Below are positions 10,071 to 20,784 of a DNA stretch of 64,000 bases, piece by piece. Source of the DNA: Komagataella phaffii GS115 (lineage: Eukaryota > Ascomycota > Pichiomycetes > Pichiales > Pichiaceae). Each line of letters starts with the position of its first letter. The first letter of the stretch is position 1. The DNA is taken from the NCBI RefSeq assembly GCF_000027005.1, contig NC_012964.1, positions 248,001-312,000 on the forward strand. The letters run 5' to 3'. The notes under the pieces are model-generated. The model did not search any database and was not told where the DNA came from. It saw nothing but the letters and a program-made list of their open reading frames with translations. The translations under genes and the position numbers were made by a program.

Positions 10071-11696
10071 ATGTCAGAAAAGTACTCAAGACCTGCTCAG
10101 CCTCCGCCAACGTATAACCAGCCGGGTGGTGGACAATCACCGTTTAACGAGCCTTATTATCCGCAGCAAGGTGTCAACTCATCTGACTACCATCAACAGC
10201 AACGACCAGATTATGACCCTGAATCGCAATTTCCTCCAGAGAAAATTGTGGGATCTGGCAAACCTGATAATGCTGAAACGTTTGATGACTCCTTCAAGGT
10301 GAAAAACAAACTCAATGACTGGCCATTTACTATTCTCTTCATTGCTACTTTAGCAGGCTTTGTCGTCGTTGCTGGAATTGTTCTCTCAGCTTGGGCCAGT
10401 AACTATTCCACCAGTGGTAGTGGTATTTATGATAGCGGTGCATCATTCACTTTGAATACAAATACTGTGGTCTTGTTTGCATTTGTTATTGTAATTTCTC
10501 TAGTCCTTGCTGTGTTGATGCTGTGTTTTGCAAGAATTGCTCCTAAAAGATTTATACAAGTTGGAATTGTGCTAAATGTGGTATTAGGTCTTGCCTCTTC
10601 CATTTATTATTTAGCCGTGGGCTACTATTCGGCTGGTGTCGTTTTCTTGGTGTTTACCCTGATTAGCGCCTACTGCTATTGGTCAATGAGAGGTCGTATT
10701 CCATTTAGTGCAACGGTGCTCACTATTGTCATTGATGTTATGAAGAGAAATCCTTCTACTTTGATGACCTCATTGATTGGAATTATAGTTTCTGGTGCCT
10801 TTGCAGCTCTGTTCAGTGCTACTGTTGTAGCAACTTACATGAAATGGACTCCCAGTGATGAAAATGGAAACTGTTCCTTCAACGAGGGTTCAACTTCGTG
10901 TTCTCGTTCGAAAGTAATTGGAATTTTAGTGTTCGTCTTTTTCGCAGGTTACTATATTACGGAAGTGATTGGGAACGTTATCCATGTAACCATTAGCGGA
11001 GTGTACGGATCATGGTACTATCTTTCACGTTCTGACCAAGGAATGCCTAGATTTCCCGCATTGGGAGCTTTCAAAAGAGCTATGACCTGGTCTTTTGGAT
11101 CGATTTGTTTTGGTTCCCTAATTGTTGCGCTACTGCAGTTATTGAAAACTATAATCCAAATTTTGAAAAACGATGCCATGCAAAATGGTGAGGGATGGCA
11201 AACAATTATCCTGTGTTGCGCAGATTGCATTTTAGGACTTATTGAATGGGCTGTACGTTACTTCAACCATTACGCATACTCATTTGTTGCACTTTACGGA
11301 GAGAGTTACATGAAGTCTGCTAGAGCCACATGGGATCTATTCAGAGCCAAAGGGTTGGATGCCCTGGTTAACGATTGTTTGATCGGTGCAGGGTTATCAT
11401 TTTTTGCCTTGTTTGTTTCTTACCTTTCGGCCCTATTTTCTTACCTGTACCTGAGATATACCGCTCCTGGATACAACTCAGATGGTTCCTTCTATGCACC
11501 AGTTATTGCATTCACCTTTGTAATCGCTTTGCAAATTGTCAACATTGCATCGTCCGTTATCAGATCGGGAACTGCAACTTTCTTTGTTTGCTTAGCTAGA
11601 GATCCCGAAGTGTTCCAGATTTCATATCCAGACGAGTTTTCACGCATTTTTGCCGATTATCCTCAGGTGATGAACAAAGTCGCAGCTAGACAGTAG
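10071..11696 (+). CDS. PNS1: Choline-transporter-like membrane protein Pns1
   Basis: A 541-residue multi-pass protein of the CTL/SLC44 (Pns1) family. The first 80 residues are cytosolic, hydrophilic and rich in Pro, Gln and Tyr. The first membrane span is at about residues 84-108 (WPFTILFIATLAGFVVVAGI), and roughly ten further spans follow. The family-typical C-terminal half includes SFGSICFGSLIVALLQLL, NDCLIGAG and a late cytosolic segment ending DYPQVMNKVAARQ. Yeast Pns1 is at the plasma membrane; its substrate is unsettled, and S. cerevisiae Pns1 is not needed for choline uptake (family knowledge). ATG at 10071 is the first start in frame. The 3' end faces MTR10 with a 123-bp gap. Confidence 0.92.
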   Translation: MSEKYSRPAQPPPTYNQPGGGQSPFNEPYYPQQGVNSSDYHQQQRPDYDPESQFPPEKIVGSGKPDNAETFDDSFKVKNKLNDWPFTILFIATLAGFVVVAGIVLSAWASNYSTSGSGIYDSGASFTLNTNTVVLFAFVIVISLVLAVLMLCFARIAPKRFIQVGIVLNVVLGLASSIYYLAVGYYSAGVVFLVFTLISAYCYWSMRGRIPFSATVLTIVIDVMKRNPSTLMTSLIGIIVSGAFAALFSATVVATYMKWTPSDENGNCSFNEGSTSCSRSKVIGILVFVFFAGYYITEVIGNVIHVTISGVYGSWYYLSRSDQGMPRFPALGAFKRAMTWSFGSICFGSLIVALLQLLKTIIQILKNDAMQNGEGWQTIILCCADCILGLIEWAVRYFNHYAYSFVALYGESYMKSARATWDLFRAKGLDALVNDCLIGAGLSFFALFVSYLSALFSYLYLRYTAPGYNSDGSFYAPVIAFTFVIALQIVNIASSVIRSGTATFFVCLARDPEVFQISYPDEFSRIFADYPQVMNKVAARQ

Positions 11697-11819
11697 TGAG
11701 GTATAAAGTAGCAGAATACTAGATGGAGAGGGATTCGTTTTTAATTAGCCTCTACTTATTGACTAATGTTATGAGTTGAGATGTGTCCATTGGTTACACA
11801 CTGACATCCTATTTTTTTC

Positions 11820-14673
11820 TTAGGACCTTTCAAAGTTCTTCCTAGAATACCAGTTGATAAAGTCCCGAATGCTAGCTCTGACCCTTCTGAAATCCTTAGA
11901 ATTTATGGCAGCCTGTACTGTTGTCAACAACTTGCTTCTCTCTTTCTCGTTGACAGTTCCTTCGGGTAAACTTGATAACGCTTCATTCAGCCACTGCAGT
12001 ACAAGGTCGCCGTTCTGTCCGTTGATTGTTACCAGCCTTATGATCTTGGTCCACAAATCAGATGCATCATGGTTGCAGTCAACTGGAAATCTATATACTA
12101 GTCCGTTCAGGAGCACCTTAGTCAAAGGCCCACCAGTTGATTCGATGAAAGACAAAATTATCCTTCTAATTTCTGGTGGAACATCGGTTTCCAGCAAAGA
12201 AACGGGAGGAGTTTCAAAACCCCAAGAGTACAGGTCTATGAGGAAATGTAATGTGGCAATCAATGGCTCAAATTGAGAAAAGGTAGACAAGGCCATAATA
12301 GCTGAATTATAAACAGGTTGTAATAGCTCACTTTGAATTAAATGAATTGGGAAAAACATCAGGATGTCAGCCATCATCCTGAAATAGTCCTCCACTAAGT
12401 CAGGATAATTGGTGATCTCAGATTGATTCTGTTCAAGAAACTGGATGAATGAGGCAGCTTGCTGAAGAGAGAATTTCCAAACATTCTCCTTGATTTGTGC
12501 AGAGACATGCTCATCTCCGTACTCTCTGATGAAGATTCCTGAAACCCAAAGATAGGCTCCCTCACGGTAAGTCTGGAATCCTGAAACTAAAAGCTCAGCC
12601 ATCTGGGGGATAATGGGCTCAAGGTATGTGCTTAACGAAGACATTGATTTGTTCAAAAACTTCAACGCCCTTTCGGTGATTGGAGTAGACTTTCCAAACT
12701 TATTTAGTAGCTTTGTAACGATTGGCCAGCCCTGTTCGATAACAAGTTTGGCAATTGGATTTGATGGACTGTCTAGATTAGATGGACGTAATACTTGAAC
12801 AAAAATAGGTGAGAACCTCAATTTCATCTGCAATTTTCAATTGTAAATCTGGAGCCGTGTCAGATATTTCGTACAGGCTTGACAATTTCTCAATCGTTGG
12901 TTTCCAGAACATTGCCGTAAGTTGCATCAACTTTTCAGGATCGCCTTCTTCTTGAAGTATGTGGGCAATGCCATCAGCCACCTCGTACAAAGATTTGATA
13001 TCCAACGTACCAGCGCTGTAAACATTGTTGTAGAAATTAAACAACTGCTCCAAATAGCCAATCAATAGAGAAGAGCAGTCCTGACAAAAAAACATCAAGG
13101 CATGGGAAGCTGCGATGGTGATTTGGTTGTTATTTGATTGGAAGCCATCGGTAATGTAGCTCAACTGGCCTTCAAGATATTCAGGGTGTTTGCTGGTCCA
13201 TTCCGTGTATCTACCCAAAACCAGAGTTACAGCGTATCTTATTTTGGGATTCTCTGGAAGTTTGATTAATAGTTGCATAACTTGAGGCATAAGCTTATTT
13301 TCAGTGGATCTTACCTGTTCAGCCATAGCTCTTAACGAGAATATGGGGGCCTCGATAGATTGCCAAGGTTGATTGGAGTTAACATTACTTTGAATCTGGT
13401 TCAAGGGAATACTTAGCGCATTTGAAGCGCCAATAACTGCACAGCAATCCTTCAAAACATCACCCATCTCATATCTGAAGTCTTTGAATTTATCCTCCTG
13501 TTGTTTAGTACTAAACAGAAGGGAAGAGTCAGTGGTATTAGGTTCCACGATAGGATAACTCAGATGTTTGATCATAACGTGGATGAGTTGCGTATAGATT
13601 GGGGTAAAGAGAATTCTTGCCTCAGCATATTTGTCGATTATTATTATTTGACGCAGCTGGTGCCAAAAGAAGAATGTGTATTTCACAGTATCGAGGTCAT
13701 CTTCATATGAGGTCAATTGTAGGAGGATCTCAACTAGAGGTTTGAAATCTTCACAAAGTTTTGGAATCAAAACGTGCCATGCTTCTCCAGCTTCGACAAA
13801 TATTCTTGTTAACCCTTCCATCTTTTCAGGATCGTCCCATGATTCTTGAATCACATCTTTCAAACTCAACAATTGCTGATACAATGTTTGTACAATGGTT
13901 AGATCTTCGACGTCAGTTGTTTCTCTCAATATGGTGCATAAGCATTCCACCGCTGTATCAAAAGTTTCATCATTATGTATGGATTGGTAGATCATATCGC
14001 TCAAGGACCTCACCTTTAACAGCTGGTCTACAGAGACTTCTTTGATCCAAGAATTTAAACAGTCTAGTACCATAGAGTTTTCCCTGCCGCCATTAGAATC
14101 CTTTACATCTGAAAATTTCTTTAGAATTAACAAGACACGCTCAACATTGTCAGTTATCAACTGGGTAGTCCTCAGACTGAATTCTTCATCTGTGAGGGGA
14201 GTTTTATTTACATCAGACAACTCCTCCGGTAACACTTTTAAGAACTCCAACAACGAGGCCATGGATCCACTGGAAAGAACGGATATGATTTCATCCATGG
14301 CATTAGACCATTCGACGTACTGAAGAGCCAAGTTGGCTAATGAGACGCACAGCTGTGTTTCTATTGCCTTGGCTTTGGAGTCGTACTTAACGATTAGTTG
14401 TAAAAGAGAGTCCTTCAAGCCTTGCCAGTTTTCCTTTGGTAGTTGGAACAAATCATAGTTGATCTTGGATCTCAGAGTTTGGGCACAAAACATTTTAATT
14501 GTAGTCATCGGCGGATCATTATCATTATTGAGGACTTGGAAGACGATGGTCCATGCCTCAGGAGATTTTTGGAACTCCAGCAGAAACTTATCTGCAGCGT
14601 GTTGGGTCGACTCATCGGTGCTTCCATACATGGAAGTTAACGCTTGGTTGAGCTTATCCAAGGTCATGGTCAT
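11820..14673 (-). CDS. MTR10: Importin-beta family nuclear import receptor Mtr10, with one apparent +1 frameshift
   Basis: Two overlapping frames together encode a transportin-SR/TNPO3-type karyopherin. The 5' frame (14673 down to 12778) starts MTMTLDKLNQALTSMYG and contains the importin N-domain features FCAQTLRSKINYDLFQLP. The 3' frame covers 12833-11820. They join within EVLTYF / VQVLRPSNLD at a five-base A run on the plus strand (12801-12805; T5 in the mRNA): removing one T restores a 950-residue protein, close to the approximately 970 of S. cerevisiae Mtr10. The product imports SR-like mRNA-binding proteins such as Npl3 and takes part in tRNA traffic (family knowledge). No splice signals surround the junction. 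A homopolymer sequencing error or a strain mutation is most likely; if real, the protein would stop a few residues after 624. SME1 is divergent, starting at 14820. Confidence 0.85.
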
Positions 14674-14819
14674 GACTGATGATGGGGTTGAATTAAAGGG
14701 AAAATTGAAGTTTTAGTGTTCATGTTCTTAGGCTCGCGAATTTAGCACATCTATGAAAAAAAGTCCATCAACCGAGAGAAAGTTGACCTCTACAGAATCT
14801 ACTGAACAATTAACCCAAA

Positions 14820-15159
14820 ATGAGCAGCAGTAGAACGCAGAAGGTGGTAAGTACTACAGTTCATTAATGCTATTAAGATTGCAACCTTTTTTTTTGTTGA
14901 AAGACTACTAACGAATCAGATGGTTCCACCTATCAACTTAATGTTCAAGTTTCTCCAACAACAGTCGACGGTTCAAATATGGCTCTACGAACAGAATAAT
15001 ACTCGGATAAATGGAATAATCAAAGGCTTTGACGAATTCATGAACGTAGTTGTCGATGAAGCTATTGAAATTAATCTTAAAACACAGAAACAAAGGAAAC
15101 TGGGTCGATTGTTGTTGAAGGGCGACAACATCACATTAATCTCTACATTGAGCAACTGA
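14820..15159 (+). CDS. SME1: Sm core snRNP protein E (spliced gene)
   Basis: Two exons, 14820-14846 and 14920-15159, give 88 residues: MSSSRTQKV joined to MVPPINLMFKFLQQQ. The Sm1 motif (VQIWLYEQNNTRINGIIKGFDEFMNVVVDEA) and the Sm2 motif (LGRLLLKGDNITLI) are both present. SmE is one of seven Sm proteins forming the ring on U1, U2, U4 and U5 snRNAs in the nucleus. Exon 1 is supported because S. cerevisiae SmE also has a short tail before MVPPIN (from memory) and the splice signals are canonical. Starting at the exon-2 ATG 14920 would also give a nearly complete Sm fold, but would leave the intron signals unexplained. It is divergent from MTR10. Confidence 0.93.
14847..14919 (+). other. Spliceosomal intron in SME1
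   Basis: A 73-nt intron with 5' GTAAGT at 14847, branch site TACTAAC at 14906-14912, a pyrimidine run before it, and 3' CAG ending at 14919. Removing it joins nine codons to the Sm fold in frame. Confidence 0.92.
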
Positions 15160-15320
15160 ACTCTTGCAAGCCCTAAGTTTGCATGGACCTCCGGGATGTG
15201 CCATTTAATCATTTGTACAATAAATTAGAACGGTAAGCGAAGACTATTCACACGAAAAGTTTTTTTATTTCACTATTTACAATACCGAGAGTATCAACTT
15301 ACTTCTCCATTATTCTCTTC

Positions 15321-16184
15321 TTATTTATCATTCTGTTTCACCTTATCCTCTACGGCATTCTTCAACTTTTCAGTTTCTCCACTCAGTATGTCTTCAATAG
15401 TTGAGATACCCGGTCCTTCATTCACAGTACCAAATAATTTCTCTTGCACAGTCTTCTCTATATCCAGCGCCTGTTGGTCCTCAAAAGAGTTCATATTAGA
15501 GCCATTGAAGTAAGCCTTGGGTCCGGTGCGGTACAGTTCCTCTACTCTCCTTTCCAGCTCTTCTTCTGTCACAATGAAATTTTTGGCAGAAGAACACAAT
15601 CTCAAAAGATCGGACGCTTTTTGCTCCTTGATAGCCAACTCGCGTTGTAGCCTATTATGTTCTCTCTTTAGTTTCAACAACCGTTTCTCCTCTTTTGTTC
15701 TTTGTCTGACGATTGGCCCTTCCAGGAACTGCTCCATCGATGGTAAAGTCAATCGGAAAGCCTCACTAACTTCGTAATGAGAAGCAGCGGCAGCTTCTTC
15801 TTTTGCTTTGCTCTCTTTCAAATGCTGGATCTTCTCCTTATGTTCTAAGTTCTTCTCTTCTTGGTAGTAACTTTCCTTCAAGTAATCTCGACGCAATTTG
15901 CTGTTCTTGATCTTCCACTGTTGATCAGCTGAAAGCTTACTTAACTCCTCACTTGAGTAAATCTTCTTGGGCTCGGGGGCAGTTTTGCTAATTTTTTCTT
16001 CGATTGTAACCACCTTAGGAACTATAGCTTCCCTGGTTGACCCCCGAGGATGAGGGATGTTGGGAGCGTAGCCCGTATTAGGGTTCTTCTTGATGGTAAT
16101 TGGCTTGATAGGCTGCTTGAATATCTCCCTAGCAGGTGGAAGAATACCTGATTTACCTCCGTGCTTTATCACGTTCTTGCCCAT
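15321..16184 (-). CDS. PET123: Mitochondrial small-subunit ribosomal protein mS26 (Pet123)
   Basis: A 287-residue, highly charged, helical protein starting MGKNVIKHGGKSGILPPAR. This matches my recollection of the N-terminus of S. cerevisiae Pet123 (MGKGVAKYGFKSGVFP). The shared middle pattern includes KLRRDYLKESYYQEE and, further on, RTKEEKRLLKLKREHNR and NFIVTEEELERR. Pet123 is a mitochondrion-specific component of the 37S ribosomal subunit that helps mRNA-specific translational activators. The coiled-coil-rich centre lies at about residues 90-220, and the C-terminal tail is acidic and variable. The start ATG at 16184 is the first in frame. KAR2's 3' end lies 200 bp upstream on the same strand. 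Confidence 0.88.
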   Translation of the reverse strand: MGKNVIKHGGKSGILPPAREIFKQPIKPITIKKNPNTGYAPNIPHPRGSTREAIVPKVVTIEEKISKTAPEPKKIYSSEELSKLSADQQWKIKNSKLRRDYLKESYYQEEKNLEHKEKIQHLKESKAKEEAAAASHYEVSEAFRLTLPSMEQFLEGPIVRQRTKEEKRLLKLKREHNRLQRELAIKEQKASDLLRLCSSAKNFIVTEEELERRVEELYRTGPKAYFNGSNMNSFEDQQALDIEKTVQEKLFGTVNEGPGISTIEDILSGETEKLKNAVEDKVKQNDK

Positions 16185-16384
16185 TCTGTTGTTGCTCCTG
16201 GAAAAATTTGCTTCCTCCGCCAGTAGTTGATTTCAGAAGTTGAAGGATGCCATAAATTTTCGTGGCATTACGTAAGCACATATACCTAAACATTGTTTCT
16301 CAGTGGTAAAAAAATTCAATAGGTGAAATAAATTAGAACCATTAATTTGTAATACTATTCTTTCCTATATATAATTTAGCCTAT

Positions 16385-18421
16385 CTACAACTCATCATGA
16401 TCATAGTCATAGTCGTAGTCAAAGTCTCCATCATCATCGTCAAAACCTTGACCACCAGGTGGAGTACCACCCTCTGGAGCACCGTATAGCTTAGAAGTGA
16501 TTGGGTAAGCAATCTTGGAAAGCTTTTCTCTTTGTTCGTCTAATTCTTCCTTGGTTGCGGTGTCGAAGTTGTCTTCCAAGAACTCTAGGGTATCTTTGAT
16601 GGCATCTGTCAATGTCTCTTTGTCGTCCTCGTCCAATTTAGAACCAAGCCCGGTTTCAGAGTCATCAGTAACTTGGTTCCTAAGGGAATGAGCGTAGTTC
16701 TCCAGAGCGTTTCTAGCCTCAATCTTTTCTCTTAGTGCAGCATCCTCAGCGGCGTACTTCTCGGCCTCTTCAACCATACGGTCAACCTCCTCCTTGGACA
16801 ATCTACCACGATCATTGTTGATGGTGATGGACTCGGATTTTCCAGTTCCCTTATCGGTGGCAGAGACCTTCAAAATTCCGTTAGCGTCTAAAACAAAAGT
16901 AACCTCAACTTGAGGAGTACCTCTTGGAGCTGGTGGAATACCAGTCAGCTCGAATTTACCAAGCAAGTTGTTGTCCTTAGCCAAGGCTCTCTCACCCTCA
17001 TAAACTTGAATCAACACAGTTGGCTGGTTGTCAGCAGCAGTGGAGAAAATTTGAGATTTCTTAGTTGGGATAGCAGTGTTTCTGTTGATTAAGGTAGTCA
17101 TAACGCCACCAGTAGTCTCGATACCCAGAGTTAGGGGGTTCACATCAAGCAAGACGATGTCATCGACACCTTCCTCACCAGACAAAACACCAGCCTGAAC
17201 AGCAGCACCGTATGCGACAGCTTCATCTGGGTTAATTCCCTTAGAAGCCTTCTTTCCGTCAAAGTAATCCTCCAATAATTGTTGAACCTTTGGAATTCTG
17301 GTAGAACCACCAACCAAGACAATGTCATCAATTTCAGATTTCTTGACACCAGCGTCTTTGAGGACTTGTTCAACTGGTTTCAGTGTCTTCTTGAATAATT
17401 CAATGTTGATCTCCTCAAACTTAGCTCTAGACAGTTGCTCAGAGAAGTCGATACCGTCGACGAAAGAGTCAATCTCAATTCTGGTAGTCATCTGGGAAGA
17501 CAAAGTACGCTTGGCCTTTTCGACCTCTCTCTTCAGCTTACCTAAAGCCTTATCATTGTTGCTGATGTCAATGTTATGCTTCTTCTTGAAAATCTTAACG
17601 AAGTGGCGAACAACTCTGTAGTCAAAGTCCTCACCACCCAAGTGGGTGTCACCGGCGGTAGCAAGAACCTCGAAAGCACCACCCTCAATAGAAAGCAGAG
17701 AAACATCGAAGGTTCCTCCACCCAAGTCGTAGACGATGATCTGTCTTTCCTCACCAGTCTTGTCCAAACCGTAAGCAAGGGCAGCGGCGGTAGGCTCGTT
17801 CACAATTCTCAGAACAGTCAAACCGGCGATGAGACCGGCATCCTTAGTGGCTTGACGTTGAGCGTCGTTGAAGTAGGCTGGAACGGTAACGACAGCATGA
17901 GTGACTTTCTTTCCTAAGTAGTCCTCAGCGATCAACTTCATCTTACCCAAGACCATGGCGGAAATCTCCTCAGGAGTGAAAGACTTCTCCTCACCCTTGT
18001 ACTCGACAGAAACGACAGGTTGGCCGTTCTTGCTCTTGACAGTGTAAGGAAGACGCTTCAAGTCTCTTTGGACCTCTGGGGCATCATACTTCATACCGAT
18101 CAATCTCTTAATATCAAAGATGGTGTTTTTTGGGTTAGAAGCAGCTAAGTTCTTAGCAGCATCACCAACCAGTCTCTCGTCTTCAGTGAAACTAACGTAG
18201 GAAGGAGTGATTCTGTTACCTTGGTCATTAGCAAGAATTTCTACACGACCCGACTTCATCACACCGACACAAGAGTACGTGGTACCCAAATCGATACCAA
18301 TCACTGTTCCATAAGATTCGACATCGTCAGCTCTAACAGGTTTAGCAAATGGCACTACGACCAATAGCATGGCATACATTAATGCCGCCAAAGTCAGCCA
18401 AGATGGTTTTAACGACAGCAT
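16385..18421 (-). CDS. KAR2: ER-lumenal Hsp70 chaperone BiP/Kar2
   Basis: A 678-residue Hsp70 of the endoplasmic reticulum lumen that drives post-translational import through Sec61/Sec63, folds secretory proteins and regulates Ire1. Residues 1 to about 31 form a signal peptide (hydrophobic [15 protein letters not shown], cleavage expected near VRA/DD). The nucleotide-binding domain starts with [12 protein letters not shown] at G42 and includes [12 protein letters not shown] and [14 protein letters not shown]. The interdomain linker [13 protein letters not shown] and the substrate-binding domain follow. The acidic tail ends in the HDEL retrieval signal. Every Hsp70 signature is intact. Codon use looks like that of a highly expressed gene. 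The promoter (18422-18744) holds heat-shock and unfolded-protein sites, listed separately. The sequence agrees with what I remember of P. pastoris Kar2, which is the main basis for the species call. Confidence 0.99.
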   Translation of the reverse strand: MLSLKPSWLTLAALMYAMLLVVVPFAKPVRADDVESYGTVIGIDLGTTYSCVGVMKSGRVEILANDQGNRITPSYVSFTEDERLVGDAAKNLAASNPKNTIFDIKRLIGMKYDAPEVQRDLKRLPYTVKSKNGQPVVSVEYKGEEKSFTPEEISAMVLGKMKLIAEDYLGKKVTHAVVTVPAYFNDAQRQATKDAGLIAGLTVLRIVNEPTAAALAYGLDKTGEERQIIVYDLGGGTFDVSLLSIEGGAFEVLATAGDTHLGGEDFDYRVVRHFVKIFKKKHNIDISNNDKALGKLKREVEKAKRTLSSQMTTRIEIDSFVDGIDFSEQLSRAKFEEINIELFKKTLKPVEQVLKDAGVKKSEIDDIVLVGGSTRIPKVQQLLEDYFDGKKASKGINPDEAVAYGAAVQAGVLSGEEGVDDIVLLDVNPLTLGIETTGGVMTTLINRNTAIPTKKSQIFSTAADNQPTVLIQVYEGERALAKDNNLLGKFELTGIPPAPRGTPQVEVTFVLDANGILKVSATDKGTGKSESITINNDRGRLSKEEVDRMVEEAEKYAAEDAALREKIEARNALENYAHSLRNQVTDDSETGLGSKLDEDDKETLTDAIKDTLEFLEDNFDTATKEELDEQREKLSKIAYPITSKLYGAPEGGTPPGGQGFDDDDGDFDYDYDYDHDEL

Positions 18422-18496
18422 TCTTGAGTGTTGGAATTGAAATTAAGGAAGAAGAAGGGATCTGGGTACGATTTAAATAAGTACGCGAAAGAAGAT

Positions 18497-18505
18497 GACA
18501 CGCTG
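18497..18505 (-). promoter_or_regulatory. UPRE-like site (CAGCGTGTC)
   Basis: Minus-strand CAGCGTGTC about 80 bp before the KAR2 ATG. It matches the core of the yeast unfolded-protein-response element (CAGCGTG) bound by Hac1. Binding itself is inferred. Confidence 0.65.
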
Positions 18506-18517
18506 TATGAAAACACT

Positions 18518-18535
18518 GAAAATTCGAGAAAATTC
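18518..18535 (-). promoter_or_regulatory. Heat-shock element, four perfect alternating units
   Basis: GAAnnTTCnnGAAnnTTC with no mismatch, about 100 bp before KAR2. This is the Hsf1 consensus array, consistent with heat induction of KAR2 in other yeasts. Confidence 0.8.
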
Positions 18536-18744
18536 GATGGACCTTGAGGTTTCGCGCATTCAAAGATCATTTGGCTGAGTTGTCAACTTGCAAAGCTGAG
18601 GCAAGGGTGTATTACACTAGCTAGTAACAGTAGGCCACAATAGGAACCACAGGTAAACGGTTCCTCTATTAGAATATTGTATTATGGTTTCTATTTTCAC
18701 TATAATTGTTTATCATGTCCATCTCAAGTCTTCACTAGGAGCTC

Positions 18745-20784
18745 TTAGTTGTCAGTCCCAGGATAATCGTAATGCTTCATGAACTTGAATACCTCGTTCA
18801 TCAAGTCGTAAACTCCATCTTGTGAATCGAAATAGGTAGCCTTAACCTCGTTTTCTACCTTGATAAGCCCTCCGTTCTCCACAACAACCGCAAGGCTTTC
18901 TATGAGTTTTGGAGAAAACTCAGCATACCAGCGGTGATTCCAAACTCCTAGTTTGACCAAGTTTGAAATTAGGTTGATATCGAGGAACGAACGATACTTG
19001 AGAATCTCTTGGATGGATAATGTGGATTGATTTAAGTTGTTGAGGGCAATTGAGGTTTCTGGCTGGTTCATTCTGGAGCGTTCGTTCAGATAGAATTCAA
19101 TTAATTTCTTGCATGCCTTGACCGAAAACCTCAGACCTAGTGCATACTTGAATGCTTCAGATGCCTCCTTGAAGTGTTTTAACCTCCATGAAACCATCCC
19201 TATTAACTCCCATTCTAAAGTGGTCTTCTTGAATTCCATTTGCTGTGCCGTCAAGTGCATGTGTTCGGCACGATACATCGTATACACCCTCAGATCTTCA
19301 TAAAGAAGCATAAACAGATTGTCCAACCACCTTTCGCACAATCGCTTAGCTCTGAAATCATCGTCATTGACTGCGTTTCCGTTTTGCTGTCCATTTCCAC
19401 AATTGATAGCTTTGATAGTGGCGTCATTGGCAAGAGTAGTACTGGAAGTAGCTGAATGGGATTTCTCCTTTTTGTATTCGTGTTCCATCACAAAAACTTT
19501 GGCTCTGTACCTCAACAGCTCTTCCCATCCAATCTTGTGAACGATTTCCGTTAATAATCCATATGCCTCAGCAAAGGTAGACTTTAAGCTTGCAGCTGGA
19601 AGATTCAATAACGATGCGTCCACAGTCTTATGCTCTTGTGTCACATCGGCAGGATTCAATGTGGTAACCTCGTCAATGGTGACATCAACTGGTAGTGGGA
19701 GATGGAGGTCCTGTTTCAACGGATTGAAAACACGCTTTAAATGATACCTATCCTTATGGGTAACCATTGGACAAGAATTCAAAGTCAATAGTGCTTCCTC
19801 GAAGTTGCCAACGTTGATATAAATCTTGGCAAGAGTTGCCCAACATTTGAACTCTGAGGGAGAAGACTCAACTGCTCGTGTTGCAGCATGAATGGCTAAA
19901 TCGTGTCTAGACTTGCCCATACATATTTCGGCTTGTAGTGTTAACAATGCAGCATCACGAGGGTTTATCTTGATTCCCTGACAGATGATGTCCATTGCCT
20001 TAATCTCTTGGTTACTCAGCATGTACACCTTAGCCAGCAAGACTCGGCAGGATTCATCTTGTTCTATTAGTCTGTTGACAATTTCAACTCCTTGGTCGAA
20101 TCTTCTTGTCAGTTGTAAAACCTTGAAGAAAGTGTCTACAAGGTAGTTTTCTAGTAGGGTAGGCAATTGCAAATTAGCATGGCAGCCGGTTTTCTGTCCG
20201 TCCCAAAACAATGCTTCAAACCCTTCAAGAAAAAGAGTGACTGATTCGTCATTCAGCAGTGGGTTAACTTTCCTCAGCTCAACTATGGAAGCAAATTCCG
20301 CGTCATCGTCATCGGCAGTAATAATACTTCTGATCATGGAACTGATGAAAGTCTCTAACCACAATTGTTCAGTTTCCTTTATTTTCTCACCAGTGCTAGA
20401 AACCATGTGAGACTCTGCACTTCCAGGGATATGCACCGTGACGACGGCGTCTGTCTTACTGAATACATTGTAGGAACAGAAGGTCGCCTGGATTACACGC
20501 CAAGGTTTGTGTTTCCCAAACCATAACTGAGGGCTTTCAGAAATGATCATTGCAAAACTATTGAGCACGGCAGCAACAGACGAGGAACTCGTGACATTTG
20601 TCCCAGTAATGTAGAAAAAAGTGGATATCTCTTTGTGGGAATGATGGTTCAATTTGACCAGCTGCACCAAATCAGGCGGTCCCAGATCCTGAATAGCAGG
20701 CAAACAATTGGTACGTTCTTCCAAAGATTGATTGGCGTACTTTTCCAAAACCTCAGGGATTGATCCTTGTGTGACGTAGGACAT
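18745..20784 (-). CDS. BCH1: Exomer cargo-adaptor subunit of the ChAPs family (Bch1/Bud7/Bch2/Chs6)
   Basis: A 679-residue protein with the ChAPs family layout. The conserved N-terminus includes LGPPDLVQLVKLNHHSHKEI and, later, KPWRVIQATFCSYNVFSKTD. A TPR solenoid at about residues 190-360 includes ARVLLAKVY-type helices, INPRDAALLTLQAEI and EFKCWATLAKIYI. The family-typical C-terminus contains WELIGMVSWRLKHF and NLVKLGVWNHRWYAEFSPK. With Chs5 these proteins form exomer, which sorts Chs3 and other cargo from the trans-Golgi to the plasma membrane. S. cerevisiae has four paralogs; I cannot assign one-to-one orthology, and the symbol follows the less diverged Bch1/Bud7 pair. The first ATG is 20784; two upstream codons back to a TTG at 20790 are excluded. 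Confidence 0.85.
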   Translation of the reverse strand: MSYVTQGSIPEVLEKYANQSLEERTNCLPAIQDLGPPDLVQLVKLNHHSHKEISTFFYITGTNVTSSSSVAAVLNSFAMIISESPQLWFGKHKPWRVIQATFCSYNVFSKTDAVVTVHIPGSAESHMVSSTGEKIKETEQLWLETFISSMIRSIITADDDDAEFASIVELRKVNPLLNDESVTLFLEGFEALFWDGQKTGCHANLQLPTLLENYLVDTFFKVLQLTRRFDQGVEIVNRLIEQDESCRVLLAKVYMLSNQEIKAMDIICQGIKINPRDAALLTLQAEICMGKSRHDLAIHAATRAVESSPSEFKCWATLAKIYINVGNFEEALLTLNSCPMVTHKDRYHLKRVFNPLKQDLHLPLPVDVTIDEVTTLNPADVTQEHKTVDASLLNLPAASLKSTFAEAYGLLTEIVHKIGWEELLRYRAKVFVMEHEYKKEKSHSATSSTTLANDATIKAINCGNGQQNGNAVNDDDFRAKRLCERWLDNLFMLLYEDLRVYTMYRAEHMHLTAQQMEFKKTTLEWELIGMVSWRLKHFKEASEAFKYALGLRFSVKACKKLIEFYLNERSRMNQPETSIALNNLNQSTLSIQEILKYRSFLDINLISNLVKLGVWNHRWYAEFSPKLIESLAVVVENGGLIKVENEVKATYFDSQDGVYDLMNEVFKFMKHYDYPGTDN

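Larger units (their letters stand above)
18422..18744 (-). promoter_or_regulatory. KAR2 promoter region
   Basis: A 323-bp gap between the KAR2 start and the 3' end of the BCH1-like gene. It contains TATTTAAA (minus strand, 18472-18479), a UPRE-like CAGCGTGTC (18497-18505), a four-unit heat-shock element (18518-18535) and a CGCGAAA-type motif near 18484. No other gene is seen here. Confidence 0.75.

Noticed and set aside
16910..17917. Open frames opposite KAR2 and similar ones opposite MET6
   Set aside because: These are shadows produced by the biased codon use of highly expressed genes.
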